NCBI GenBank assembly: GCA_035762665.1
Contig: DASTNZ010000235.1
Coordinates: 62,001-126,000, forward strand
Length of the DNA: 64,000 nt
DNA from: JASLBX01 sp035762665
GTDB lineage: Bacteria; Actinomycetota; Actinomycetes; Jiangellales; Jiangellaceae
Direction of reading: 5' to 3'
The translations under genes were made by a program, and so were the position numbers. Under the pieces are notes generated by a model that saw only the letters and a list, made by a program, of their open reading frames with translations, was not told where the DNA came from and ran no database searches. Shown here piece by piece: positions 32,630-40,931 of the stretch. Within the stretch, counting starts at the first letter, position 1, and each line of letters starts with the position of its first letter.

Positions 32630-33633
32630 GAGGCCACCTCCGTTGTGTCGAGCAGGCCGAAGCGTTTGATGTTGCGGTCGGCTACCGCCTGCAGCCGGGC
32701 GACGACGTCGGGCCGTGGTGACGAGCCGAATAGGTGTGCGTACCGACGCTGGATGCGCAGGTACTCCTCGACCGGCACCCGGCGACGGATCTTCGACACG
32801 TTCGTTATCTCGCCATGCTCGGCCTCGAGAACAGGGAACAGCCCGGACTCCTTGGCCAGCCGGGCCAGCCGGATCGTGTCGGATGCCGCGCTGCCCCAGC
32901 CGAGCGGACACGGGACGAGGACGTGCAGGTACCGGGCGCCCTGCAGGCTCATCGCGTACTCGACCTTTGCCTCGAGGTCTCGTAGTTCGGCCACGGTGGC
33001 GGTGGCGACGTACGGGATCTCGTGGGCCATCGCGATCAACGCTGCGTTCTTGCCCTGGCCGAACACGTTGCCCGGCTCCCGGCCCACCACCTGTGTGGTG
33101 GCGGTGCGCGCCGCCGGTGGCGTCGCCCCCGACCGCTGGACGCCGGTGTTCATGTAGGCCTCGTTGTCGTAGCAGACGTAGAGCACATCGTCGTTACGCT
33201 CGAACATCCCGGACAGGTTGCCGAAACCTATATCGACCGTGCCTCCGTCCCCACCTTGGGCGAGCACACGGATGTCGGAGCGGCCTTTGGCCTTCAGCGC
33301 TGCCGCCACGCCGGTCGCGACCGACGGCGCGTTGCCGAACAGCGAGTGCAACCACGGGAGCTGCCAGGAGGTCTCCGGGTACGGCGTCGAGAACACCTCA
33401 AGACATCCGGTCGCGTTCACCGCAATCAGCCGGTCGCCGGTGACGCGCATGGCGGTGTCCACCACGTACCGCGCACCGAGCGCCTCGCCGCAACCCTGGC
33501 AAGCACGGTGGCCGCAGGTGAGGGCGTTGGCACGCTGGGGATCCGCCTGGACAGAGCGTTGCTCGGGAGCGAGCAGGCGGTTACCCACGACGAAGCTGCC
33601 CGTCTGGTAGAACTTGATCGGCTGAACGGCCAT
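32626..33633 (-). CDS. porB: 2-oxoacid:ferredoxin oxidoreductase, beta (TPP) subunit
   Basis: 335 residues. Thiamine-diphosphate-binding subunit: ALTCGHRACQGCGEALGARYV near residue 40 holds Fe-S cysteines, NATGCLEVFSTPYPETSW follows, and GGDGGTVDIGFGNLSG...NEAYMNTGVQRSG is the TPP/Mg motif. With PorA and PorG it decarboxylates pyruvate or another 2-oxoacid to acyl-CoA with low-potential electrons, or runs in reverse. ATG 33633 has GAGGA upstream; 10 bases separate it from porA. Confidence 0.9.
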   Translation of the reverse strand: MAVQPIKFYQTGSFVVGNRLLAPEQRSVQADPQRANALTCGHRACQGCGEALGARYVVDTAMRVTGDRLIAVNATGCLEVFSTPYPETSWQLPWLHSLFGNAPSVATGVAAALKAKGRSDIRVLAQGGDGGTVDIGFGNLSGMFERNDDVLYVCYDNEAYMNTGVQRSGATPPAARTATTQVVGREPGNVFGQGKNAALIAMAHEIPYVATATVAELRDLEAKVEYAMSLQGARYLHVLVPCPLGWGSAASDTIRLARLAKESGLFPVLEAEHGEITNVSKIRRRVPVEEYLRIQRRYAHLFGSSPRPDVVARLQAVADRNIKRFGLLDTTEVAS

Positions 33634-33643
33634 GGTGTTTCCT

Positions 33644-34897
33644 CTATGAGATCCGGGCGGCGACGGCGCCCACGTCGCGGAGAATGTTCTCGGCTGTCGG
33701 CCCGGAGCGGCGCTCGCGGCGCATCCGCTGCAACTCGCGTTCGACCAGACCGCGATCGAGGTCCAGGAAGGTCAACGGCTCGAGCCGGTCGTCCACGGCA
33801 TCGGTGAGCATCCGTCGCAGGGATGCTTGGGTGATCGCTCGCCCGCCGAGCCCGGCAACGACCGTGTATCCGTGCATCGAGAGGCCGGACAGTGCCATCC
33901 GGACGTTTGCAGAGACGATTCCGCCGATGCCGGCCGAGAATGCCCGCTCGACGACCACAACCCGCTTGGCGTCCCGAAGGGCCTCCCGAACCGCTTGCAG
34001 CGGGAACGGCCGGAACGAGGTCAGTCCCAGGACGCCGATCTTCAGGCCCGCGCCGCGCAACTCGTCCACCGTGTCCTTGAGTGTGCCCAGCACCGAGCCG
34101 AGCGCGACCACGATCGTTTCGGCGTCGTCGCACCGGTAAGTGTGAAGCAACCCGCCAGACGTCCGGCCGAACGCCGACGCGAACTTCGCCGCGACGGCCG
34201 GGATAGCCTCCAGGGCCTGGAGTTGCTTGACGTGTGCAAGGTACCGAACCTCGGTGAACGCTTCGGGCCCGACCATCGCGCCGATCGACACCGGGTCGGC
34301 GGGGTCGAGGACCTGCCGTGGCTCGTACGGCGGCAGGAAGGCGTCCACCTGGGCCTGGGAGGGCATGTCGACCCGCTCGTACGCGTGGGTCAGCACGAAC
34401 CCGTCCATGCAGACCATCACCGGCAGGGAGAGTTCCTCGGCGATCCGGAACGCCTGGATGTGCAGGTCGAGGGCCTCCTGGTTGTCCTCGGCGTAGAGCT
34501 GGATCCAGCCGGAGTCGCGTTGTGACATCGAGTCGCTGTGGTCGTTCCAGATGTTGATCGGCGCGCCGATCGCCCGGTTCGCTACGGTCATGACGATCGG
34601 CAAGCCCAGGCCGGAGGCGTTGTAGACCGCTTCCACCATGTACAGCAACCCCTGGCTGGCCGTGGCGGTGTAGGCCCGCGCTCCGGCCGCCGAGGCACCG
34701 ATCGCCACCGACATCGCCGCGAACTCCGACTCGACGTTGACGTACTCGCACGGCGCGAGCTCGCCAGACTTCACGGCCACGCTCAGCGCCTCGACGATGT
34801 GCGTCTGCGGCGAGATGGGGTACGCCGCGATGACCTCCGGCCGGCACAGGGCAACCGCCTTGGCGACCGCTTGCGATCCCTCGATCTGCTCAAGCAC
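33644..34897 (-). CDS. porA: 2-oxoacid:ferredoxin oxidoreductase, alpha subunit
   Basis: 417 residues. Opens with EGSQAVAKAVALCRPEVIAAYPISPQTHIVEAL, the pyrimidine-binding domain of PorA/VorA proteins, then CEYVNVESEFAAMSVAIGASAAGARAYTATASQGLLYM. The middle RPFPLQAVREAL and AFSAGIGGIVSANV belong to the CoA-binding region. Subunit sizes fit the four-part archaeal-type enzyme rather than the single-chain PFOR. Start GTG 34897, overlapping the porG end by 8 bases. The 2-oxoacid (pyruvate, 2-oxoisovalerate or other) cannot be assigned. Confidence 0.9.
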   Translation of the reverse strand: MLEQIEGSQAVAKAVALCRPEVIAAYPISPQTHIVEALSVAVKSGELAPCEYVNVESEFAAMSVAIGASAAGARAYTATASQGLLYMVEAVYNASGLGLPIVMTVANRAIGAPINIWNDHSDSMSQRDSGWIQLYAEDNQEALDLHIQAFRIAEELSLPVMVCMDGFVLTHAYERVDMPSQAQVDAFLPPYEPRQVLDPADPVSIGAMVGPEAFTEVRYLAHVKQLQALEAIPAVAAKFASAFGRTSGGLLHTYRCDDAETIVVALGSVLGTLKDTVDELRGAGLKIGVLGLTSFRPFPLQAVREALRDAKRVVVVERAFSAGIGGIVSANVRMALSGLSMHGYTVVAGLGGRAITQASLRRMLTDAVDDRLEPLTFLDLDRGLVERELQRMRRERRSGPTAENILRDVGAVAARIS

Positions 34898-35471
34898 TGG
34901 TCAGCTCCTCCATTTTGGCGGACACGAATCTGTACGCATCACGGGCGGCTGCGATGTTGGACTCGGCGAGCCGCTCGGGGAACCGGGCCCGAATGGCGGT
35001 CTGGACGGAGTCGAGCGACACCAGGCGGGTCAGTGCTGCGAAACCACCCAACAGCGCCGCGTTAGGCACCGGTCGGCCGATGTGGTTCATCGCTAGCTCG
35101 GTCGCCGGTAGCGACGCGACGTGGCCCGGTGGAAGGCTTCCCTCGAGGTCTTCGATGCCCAACTCGGCCAGGCTGCCAGCGGTGTTGAGCAGGACGTAAC
35201 CGGACGGGCGCAGTCCCTCGAACACATCGACCTGGTGTAGGAGGGTCACGTCCTGGATGATCAGCACGTCGGGCCGCGTGACCGGTTCGTGAGTGCGGAT
35301 CGCGACGTCGCCGATCCGGCAGAACGCCACTACCGGCGCCCCGGTCCGCTCGGATCCGAAGCTGGGAAACGCCTGTGCGTGCCGGCCTTCGACGAAAGCG
35401 GCCACGGACAACATCTCCGCCGCGGTCACAACGCCCTGGCCGCCTCGCCCGTGTATCCGCATTTGTTTCAT
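34890..35471 (-). CDS. porG: 2-oxoacid:ferredoxin oxidoreductase, gamma subunit
   Basis: 193 residues. RIHGRGGQGVVTAAEMLSVAAFVEGRHAQAFPSFGSERTGAPVVAF is the signature of the gamma subunit (PorG/KorC). First gene of the four-gene operon porG-porA-porB-GltD-like, all tightly coupled. ATG at 35471 (a second ATG at 35462). A DosR-type GGGAC-N4-GTCCC dyad lies 63 bases upstream of the start, in the 101-base gap after the sigma factor gene. Confidence 0.9.
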   Translation of the reverse strand: MKQMRIHGRGGQGVVTAAEMLSVAAFVEGRHAQAFPSFGSERTGAPVVAFCRIGDVAIRTHEPVTRPDVLIIQDVTLLHQVDVFEGLRPSGYVLLNTAGSLAELGIEDLEGSLPPGHVASLPATELAMNHIGRPVPNAALLGGFAALTRLVSLDSVQTAIRARFPERLAESNIAAARDAYRFVSAKMEELTSA

Positions 35472-35533
35472 CCGTGCTCAGCCCTTCGTCGATATCCGCA
35501 TCCAGCACATCGCACGGAAGCAGCCGTTACCCA

Positions 35534-35547
35534 GGGACGAAGGTCCC
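35534..35547. promoter_or_regulatory. DosR/DevR-type box upstream of porGAB
   Basis: GGGAC-GAAG-GTCCC, an exact match to the GGGAC-N4-GTCCC core of DosR/DevR/OsdR binding sites, in the 101-base space between the end of the sigma factor gene and the porG start. The same core occurs exactly once more in the window, between narG and narK. Regulator identity is inferred; no DosR-like gene is in the window. Confidence 0.55.
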
Positions 35548-35572
35548 CGCAAGTTCGCCGATGTGCTCGTGC

Positions 35573-36766
35573 TCAGGTCCAGTCGAGACGCCGCCGCAGC
35601 ATCGCCTGCTCGGCCGGATTGGCGGTGAGTTCAAGGGCTCGCTGGTCGGCGGCGCGGGCCCGCTCTGGGCGCCCCATCTCGCGCAGCAGGTCCGCGCGGG
35701 CAGCGTGGAAGAGGTGGTAACGATCCAGGGACTCTGACAGCTCGTCGAGCTCGGACATCGCGTCCTCTGGGCTGGCCGCGTAGCGCAGGGCGATGGCCCG
35801 GTGCAGGCGAGTCACCGGGGACGGTGCGAGGTGCAGCAGCATGTCGTACAACACGACGATCTGCTCCCAGTCGGTGTCTTCCCAGCGCGGAGCCTCAGCA
35901 TGGCAGGCCACGATGGCCGCCTGGAGCTGGTACGGGCCAGGACGGTGCTGAGCGGCCGCTCGGACGAGCAACCTCGTGGCGTCGTTAATGGCGGCCCTGT
36001 CCCACTGGTCCCGATCCTGATCTTGCAGCAGCACGAGCCCGCCGTCGCCGTCGAAACGAGCGGCGACGCGAGCCCGGTGCAACCGGATCAGCGCCAGCAG
36101 CCCCGCTACCTCTGGCTCAGTGGGCATCAGCCGGTGTAGTAACCGGGCCAGCCACTCGGCGTCCTCGACCAGGTCGCGCGATTGGGCGTGGTCGGACGTC
36201 GACAGGTAGCCCTCGTTGAACAGCAGGTAGATCACCGCCAGGACTTCGGTGAGGCGCCCACCCAGTTCATCGTCATCGGGAATCCGGTACGGGATGCCGG
36301 CATCAGTGATCTTACGCTTGGCCCGGGTGATCCGCTGGGCGACCGTTGAGGCCGGCACCAGGAAGGCGCGGGCGATCTGTTCTGTTGTCAGCCCGCACAC
36401 CACCCGGAGGGTCAGCGCGATCTGCGCTGCGCGGGGCAAAGCCGGGTGGCAGCAGGTGAAGACGAGCCGGAGCCGGTCGTCAGCGGCCTGCTCGACGGGC
36501 CACTGCAGCTGCGCCAGTTTGCGCCGGTAGTTGCTCTCGCGCCGGAGCACGTCCAGACCACGTCGTCGAGCCACGGTGAACAGCCAGGCGTCCGGGCGGT
36601 CCGGTATGCCATCGTCGGGCCATCTTCGCAACGCGGCGACAACGGCGTCTTGAACAAGGTCCTCGGCCGTGCTGAAGTCGCCGATCAGGTCCACCAGCGA
36701 CGCGGCGAGCCGGCCCGCGTGCTCACGCACGACGCGGGCCAGCTCGGCGTGCGACACCTCACTCAC
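35573..36766 (-). CDS. ECF RNA polymerase sigma factor, ECF42 type
   Basis: 397 residues, long for an ECF factor. Region 2 (EHAGRLAASLVDLIGDFSTAEDLVQDAVVAALRRWPDDG...AWLFTVARRRGLDVLRR) and region 4 (LTLRVVCGLTTEQIARAFLVPASTVAQRITRAKRKI) are followed by a C-terminal helical TPR-like/DUF6596 domain of over 200 residues, as in the ECF42 group. That group is typically paired with DGPF proteins, and the gene directly upstream is one; its TGA overlaps this gene's GTG (36766). The start at 36817 was rejected because it lies inside that gene. Confidence 0.88.
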   Translation of the reverse strand: MSEVSHAELARVVREHAGRLAASLVDLIGDFSTAEDLVQDAVVAALRRWPDDGIPDRPDAWLFTVARRRGLDVLRRESNYRRKLAQLQWPVEQAADDRLRLVFTCCHPALPRAAQIALTLRVVCGLTTEQIARAFLVPASTVAQRITRAKRKITDAGIPYRIPDDDELGGRLTEVLAVIYLLFNEGYLSTSDHAQSRDLVEDAEWLARLLHRLMPTEPEVAGLLALIRLHRARVAARFDGDGGLVLLQDQDRDQWDRAAINDATRLLVRAAAQHRPGPYQLQAAIVACHAEAPRWEDTDWEQIVVLYDMLLHLAPSPVTRLHRAIALRYAASPEDAMSELDELSESLDRYHLFHAARADLLREMGRPERARAADQRALELTANPAEQAMLRRRLDWT

Positions 36767-37113
36767 TGACGAGCGGGCTCCAACGGGCGGATCTCGACGA
36801 CGGGACAACCGGGCCACGACTTGACCATGTGCAGGGCCTCGTCCAGGTCGGCCACGTCGATCTCGGCGTAGCCGCTGACGATCTCCTTGCCCTCGACGAA
36901 CGGCCCATCGGTGACCACCGGTTCGGCACCGTCCAGGCGCACCGTCGTCGCCGTATCGGGCTCCCGGAGCTTGCTGCCTCCGGTAATGGCGTCGGCGTGC
37001 TCAGTGAACCACTGGTCGACCCGTTCAAAAGCCCGGGCTCGCTCGACCGGGCCCATCGACTGCAGGTCGATGCTGAACTGCTCGGTGTCCACGAACAACA
37101 GCACATACTTCAC
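36763..37113 (-). CDS. YCII-related DGPF-domain protein
   Basis: 116-residue dimeric alpha/beta protein (MKYVLLFVDTEQF...). The name-giving motif is literal: VTDGPFVEGKEIVSGYAEIDV. DGPF proteins accompany ECF42 sigma factors and are thought to be linked to their function, not as classic anti-sigma factors. Start GTG 37113 behind GGGAGG. Operon order VOC - DGPF - ECF42 with 30- and minus-4-base spacing. Confidence 0.9.
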   Translation of the reverse strand: MKYVLLFVDTEQFSIDLQSMGPVERARAFERVDQWFTEHADAITGGSKLREPDTATTVRLDGAEPVVTDGPFVEGKEIVSGYAEIDVADLDEALHMVKSWPGCPVVEIRPLEPARQ

Positions 37114-37143
37114 CGGTTACCTCCCTGCTCTGTCGATCCCACG

Positions 37144-37608
37144 TTACGAGGCCACCGCTTCGGCGGCGCGACGCTCGAGGTCGTCGGGTGAGACGTCCTC
37201 GACATGGGTCGCGAGGCTCCACCGGTGGCCGAACGGGTCGTCGATCGTCGCCACCCGGTCACCATAGAAGTGGAACTCCGGCTCGCTCACGGCGCCCGCT
37301 CCAGCGTCGACCGCCCGGCGGAAGACGTCGTCGACGTCCTCCACATAGACGAACAGCGACACCGGTGTGCCGCCAAGCTCGGCCGGGCTCGGGTCGCTGT
37401 TCGGCAGCCCCGCCTCTCCCAGCATGATCACCGACTGCCCTAGCACGATCTCGGCGTGAGCCACCAGACCGCCCGGCGCATCCATTCGCATACGGACGGT
37501 CGCGCCGAGCACGCTCTGGTAGAAGTCCAGCGCCGCCGCGCAGCCTTCGATCGACAGGTGCGGGGTCACTCTCGGGTAGGTATCAGGAATGGGCTTGACG
37601 GTGCTCAT
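37144..37608 (-). CDS. VOC family protein (glyoxalase/PhnB-like)
   Basis: 154-residue vicinal-oxygen-chelate fold protein: YPRVTPHLSIEGCAAALDFYQSVLGATVRMRM opens the first beta-alpha-beta-beta-beta unit, and SLFVYVEDVDDVFRRAVDAGAG...DRVATIDDPFGHRWSLATHVEDV the second. PhnB-like members of this family often occur with ECF42/DGPF pairs. The start at 37608 has AGGAGGA directly upstream; the in-frame start at 37659 was rejected. Probably the first gene of the sigma-factor operon. Substrate unknown. Confidence 0.88.
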   Translation of the reverse strand: MSTVKPIPDTYPRVTPHLSIEGCAAALDFYQSVLGATVRMRMDAPGGLVAHAEIVLGQSVIMLGEAGLPNSDPSPAELGGTPVSLFVYVEDVDDVFRRAVDAGAGAVSEPEFHFYGDRVATIDDPFGHRWSLATHVEDVSPDDLERRAAEAVAS

Positions 37609-37783
37609 CGGTCCTCCTCGTGAATCGAACGTTGCTCTCACCACAAGGACGATCGGCATCGCAACGCATACGACATGGATTCCATGATCGAGGATCCGGT
37701 GAGGCGTGCCAGTCCCATGTCCACGGTAGGAAGTGCTTCCGCACCACGTGGCCGCTAAACATGGCGAATCTTGTTCGCTGGGA

Positions 37784-38539
37784 TCAGCGCCGGGCCGACA
37801 CGAGCAGCCGCAGGACGGCCGCCGGGTCCTCGACGTGCGCGTTGTGACCCAGACCCGGCAGCGTCACAACGGATGGGGCCAGCTCGGCCAGCTGGTCGCC
37901 GGTGACCATCTGGTCATGCTCGCCGCGGGCGAGGGTCACCTCTGCGCGCGATGCGGCCAGCAGACCCGCCATGTCGGGCGCCCCTACCGCGAACGTCGCC
38001 GGATCCTGCGCGAGCCGCCACCGGCCGCCTTCCTCCACCAGCCCCGCACCGGTTGCCGGGCTGTCCGGGGCGAGTAGCCCGGCTAGCCCGGACACCCGCA
38101 AGTACCGCGACGCGGCCTCCTCTTGCGAGTCGAACCACGCGACGGGACGCTCGGCCAGGCCGCGGACTCGCGCCAGCTCGTCGTCCGTCCACGACACTTT
38201 GATCCCGAGCCCGACGACCGCCTCGACCCGAACCCCGAACCAGCCGCTCGCCAGTGCCAGGCCGACCACTCCACCCATGGAGTGCCCGAGTACCACGAGT
38301 CGTTCATCGGGTCGAACCAGGTTCGCCACGGAGGCGGCCACAGCTCCGAAGGAGTAACGAGGCAGCGGGTCCGAACCGCCATGACCCGGTAAGTCGGGCG
38401 CCAGCCATCTGCCCGGCCACTGTGCGTCCAGTAGGGTCGCCCAGCCGTTCCACACATCACCGGTCGCGCCGAGGCCATGCAGGAGCAGCAGGACCGGCTC
38501 GCCATCCCCGCCGGCTTGGACCCTCAGTTCTTCGATCAC
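37784..38539 (-). CDS. alpha/beta-fold hydrolase
   Basis: 251 residues. Opening strand VLLLLHGLGATGDVWNGW with the oxyanion HG, LAPDLPGHGGSDPL, nucleophile elbow GHSMGG with Ser87, and the general-base His in GLGHNAHVEDP near 234. A cytoplasmic esterase/lyase-like hydrolase; substrate unknown. Start GTG 38539. Divergent from the aldolase gene by about 170 bases. Confidence 0.88.
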   Translation of the reverse strand: MIEELRVQAGGDGEPVLLLLHGLGATGDVWNGWATLLDAQWPGRWLAPDLPGHGGSDPLPRYSFGAVAASVANLVRPDERLVVLGHSMGGVVGLALASGWFGVRVEAVVGLGIKVSWTDDELARVRGLAERPVAWFDSQEEAASRYLRVSGLAGLLAPDSPATGAGLVEEGGRWRLAQDPATFAVGAPDMAGLLAASRAEVTLARGEHDQMVTGDQLAELAPSVVTLPGLGHNAHVEDPAAVLRLLVSARR

Positions 38540-38710
38540 GGCGACAGCTTGTCAGAGCGACGGCGATCGGGCGATATGCCCCACACGCTTACTCGCCGTG
38601 CGGGGCCATGGCCAAGGTCCCGACACGTCTGCCCGTAGGGCCCTAGGCCCGGATCAGCCGACCGGTAGAGCGTGGAGTTACAGGATTGATGTCTTATGAG
38701 GAGGACTACC

Positions 38711-39604
38711 ATGACCACCCGGCCGCCACTACGCGAACTCGGCCTCAACACGGGCAAGAAGGCCCGGCTGAACAGGATCCTCTTCCAGCACGGACTCCGT
38801 AATGGCACTGCCCTGTTCCTGCCATACGACCAAGGCCTCGAGCACGGTCCCCGCGATTTCTTCGCCAACCCGGCGGCGAGCGATCCGGCGTACATCACCA
38901 AGCTGGCGTTGACCGGCGGATTCAACGGTATCGCGATCCAGATTGGGCTCGCGGAGAAGTTCTACTGGGACTACGCCGGTGAGGTTCCGCTGATCCTGAA
39001 ACTCAACGGCAAGACGGACATCCCGTCCGACGCCGAAGCCCTCTCCCCTGTCAACGCCACCGTCGAGGAAGCAGTCCGCCTCGGCGCCGATGCTGTGGGC
39101 TACACGCTGTATGTCGGAACACCTGCCCAGGAAGCGGACTTCGAGCAGTACCGCCGCATCCGGGCCGACGCCCAGCGCCTCGGGATGCCATTGATCGTCT
39201 GGGCCTACCCGCGAGGTGCGGCGATCGAGGCCAAGGGCGGGAAGGACTCGTTCTACGCCGTCGACTACGCGGCTCGCACGGCCAGCGAGCTTGGGGCCGA
39301 CGTGGTCAAAGTCAACTTCCCGCACCCGGAGAAGCGATCCGGCGTCAAGAAGGAGTACGACAGTGACTTCTCGTCCCAGCAGGCGATCGACGCTGTGGTC
39401 CGCTCGGCCAACCGCACATTGGTGCTGGTCTCCGGTGGAACCAAGGCCGGTGACGAAGCGATGATCGAGAAGGCCCGGCAGTCGATGGAGGCCGGCGCCA
39501 CCGGGCTGATCTTCGGCCGCAACGTCTGGCAGCGCAGCTACGACGAGTCGTTGCGCTTCGTGGACGAGCTGCGGGAAGTTCTCGCGAAGTATCCGTCGGC
39601 ATGA
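38711..39604 (+). CDS. class I fructose-bisphosphate aldolase-like (FbaB/DeoC-LacD type)
   Basis: 297-residue Schiff-base aldolase. LFLPYDQGLEHGPRDFF carries the conserved Asp40; LKLNGKTDIP follows; the Schiff-base Lys is K200 in DVVKVNFPHPEK; the phosphate site is LVSGGTKAGDEAM and GLIFGRNVWQRS. The family covers FbaB fructose-bisphosphate aldolase and related enzymes. The ATG at 38711 was chosen: the ATG at 38696 is embedded in the Shine-Dalgarno sequence GAGGAGGA that serves 38711. Its TGA overlaps the ATG of the CoA-transferase gene. Confidence 0.85.
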   Translation: MTTRPPLRELGLNTGKKARLNRILFQHGLRNGTALFLPYDQGLEHGPRDFFANPAASDPAYITKLALTGGFNGIAIQIGLAEKFYWDYAGEVPLILKLNGKTDIPSDAEALSPVNATVEEAVRLGADAVGYTLYVGTPAQEADFEQYRRIRADAQRLGMPLIVWAYPRGAAIEAKGGKDSFYAVDYAARTASELGADVVKVNFPHPEKRSGVKKEYDSDFSSQQAIDAVVRSANRTLVLVSGGTKAGDEAMIEKARQSMEAGATGLIFGRNVWQRSYDESLRFVDELREVLAKYPSA

Positions 39605-40839
39605 AGTACCGGTCGGATCACGAGATCGGAGCGCTCGTCTCGACCTTGCCGCCCGGCGCGAGGGTAGTGTGCTCCGGCAACTTCGCGACGCCCTTCTACA
39701 CACTGGGCATCGTCGACAAGTCGCTGGAGTCGTACCGACTCTACGTTCTTAACGCCCAGCGCGGCATTCCCGACCGGGCCGGGGTCGAGCACGAGACGTC
39801 GTTCGTAGGACCGGCGATGCGCCATCCGCGGCTGAACTACATCCCCGCGCGGCTGTCTCTGGTACCCCAACTGTTCCAGACGACCCTGCCACCGGACCTC
39901 GTGGTCGTGCGGACGTCCACGCCACAGGAGGGCACGGTATCGCTCGGCACGGAGGTCAACATCCTGCCCGCCGCCATCGAGGCGGTCCGGCGGCGCGGCG
40001 GTCTGGTCATCGCGGAGATGAATCCACGGGTGCCGTACACGTTCGGCGACGCGGTGCTGCCGGCGGACCAGATCGACTACGCCATCAGCGTCGACGAGCC
40101 GTTGGCCTCACCTGCCGAGTACACACTCGAGGACTCCGCGCGCCAGATCGGTGACCAGGTCGCCGCCCGGGTGGCGGACGGTTCCACGCTGCAGCTCGGC
40201 ATCGGCGCCATCCCGGACGCCGCTTTGCGCGGCCTGAGCGGACATCGCGGCCTGCGGATCTGGAGCGAGATGATCAGTGATGGCGCGCTCCGGCTCGAAC
40301 GGCTCGGCCGGCTCGACCCTGACGTGCCCGTCACCGCATCGTTCCTGTTCGGATCCGAGGAGCTGTATACATGGGCCGACCGAAACCGACGACTCCGGAT
40401 GCTGCGTACCGAGACGACCAATGACCCGTCGCGCATCCGGGCGCACGACCACATGGTGAGCGTCAACACCGCACTGCAGGTGGACCTGTACGCGCAGGTG
40501 AACGCGTCGCGGATCAAAGGTTGTATCTACTCCGGATTCGGCGGGCAGACCGACTTCATCGTCGGCGCGCTGCATTCCCGGGGCGGGCAGGCGATCATCG
40601 CGTTGCGGTCGTGGCACCCGAAGGCGAAGTGTTCAACGATCGTGCCAATGGTCGAGGAGCCGGTGACGTCCTTCCAGCCGACGGCGGTCGTCACTGAGAA
40701 CGGCATGGCTGAGATCTTCGGCCGGCCGGAGCGTGAACAGGCTGCGGCCCTGATCGAGCGCGCCGCCCACCCCCGAATCAGGGAGGAGCTCTGGGAGGAG
40801 GCCCGCGCTCTCGGCCTTGCCGGTGGCGCCTCGGAGTAG
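39601..40839 (+). CDS. acetyl-CoA hydrolase/4-hydroxybutyrate CoA-transferase family protein
   Basis: 412-residue class I CoA-transferase of the AtoA/Cat2 type. Glycine-rich LGIGAIPDA (199-207) and catalytic Glu223 in RIWSEMISDGAL are the family marks; the C-terminal GGQTDFIVGALHSRGGQAIIAL holds the CoA-binding loop. It transfers CoA from acetyl-CoA to a carboxylate or hydrolyses acyl-CoA. Coupled to the aldolase by ATGA, an odd pairing suggesting a joint catabolic step I cannot name. Confidence 0.85.
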   Translation: MKYRSDHEIGALVSTLPPGARVVCSGNFATPFYTLGIVDKSLESYRLYVLNAQRGIPDRAGVEHETSFVGPAMRHPRLNYIPARLSLVPQLFQTTLPPDLVVVRTSTPQEGTVSLGTEVNILPAAIEAVRRRGGLVIAEMNPRVPYTFGDAVLPADQIDYAISVDEPLASPAEYTLEDSARQIGDQVAARVADGSTLQLGIGAIPDAALRGLSGHRGLRIWSEMISDGALRLERLGRLDPDVPVTASFLFGSEELYTWADRNRRLRMLRTETTNDPSRIRAHDHMVSVNTALQVDLYAQVNASRIKGCIYSGFGGQTDFIVGALHSRGGQAIIALRSWHPKAKCSTIVPMVEEPVTSFQPTAVVTENGMAEIFGRPEREQAAALIERAAHPRIREELWEEARALGLAGGASE

Positions 40840-40931
40840 CGCGGCCACCGCAGCAGACCCTGGATGGCTTCACGGACCGGACGCGACCTTGTCATTCCCA
40901 CCCTGCGGCGACGGGTCAGTGTCAGCGCGCT

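Noticed and set aside
31406..33157. 583-residue open frame antisense to the GltD-like subunit and porB
   Set aside because: Third-position GC bias keeps the antisense frame open; the sense proteins have complete Fe-S, FAD and TPP motifs.
38613..38628. GGCC..GGTCCC as a further DosR box
   Set aside because: The left half reads CATGG and does not match GGGAC at the right spacing.
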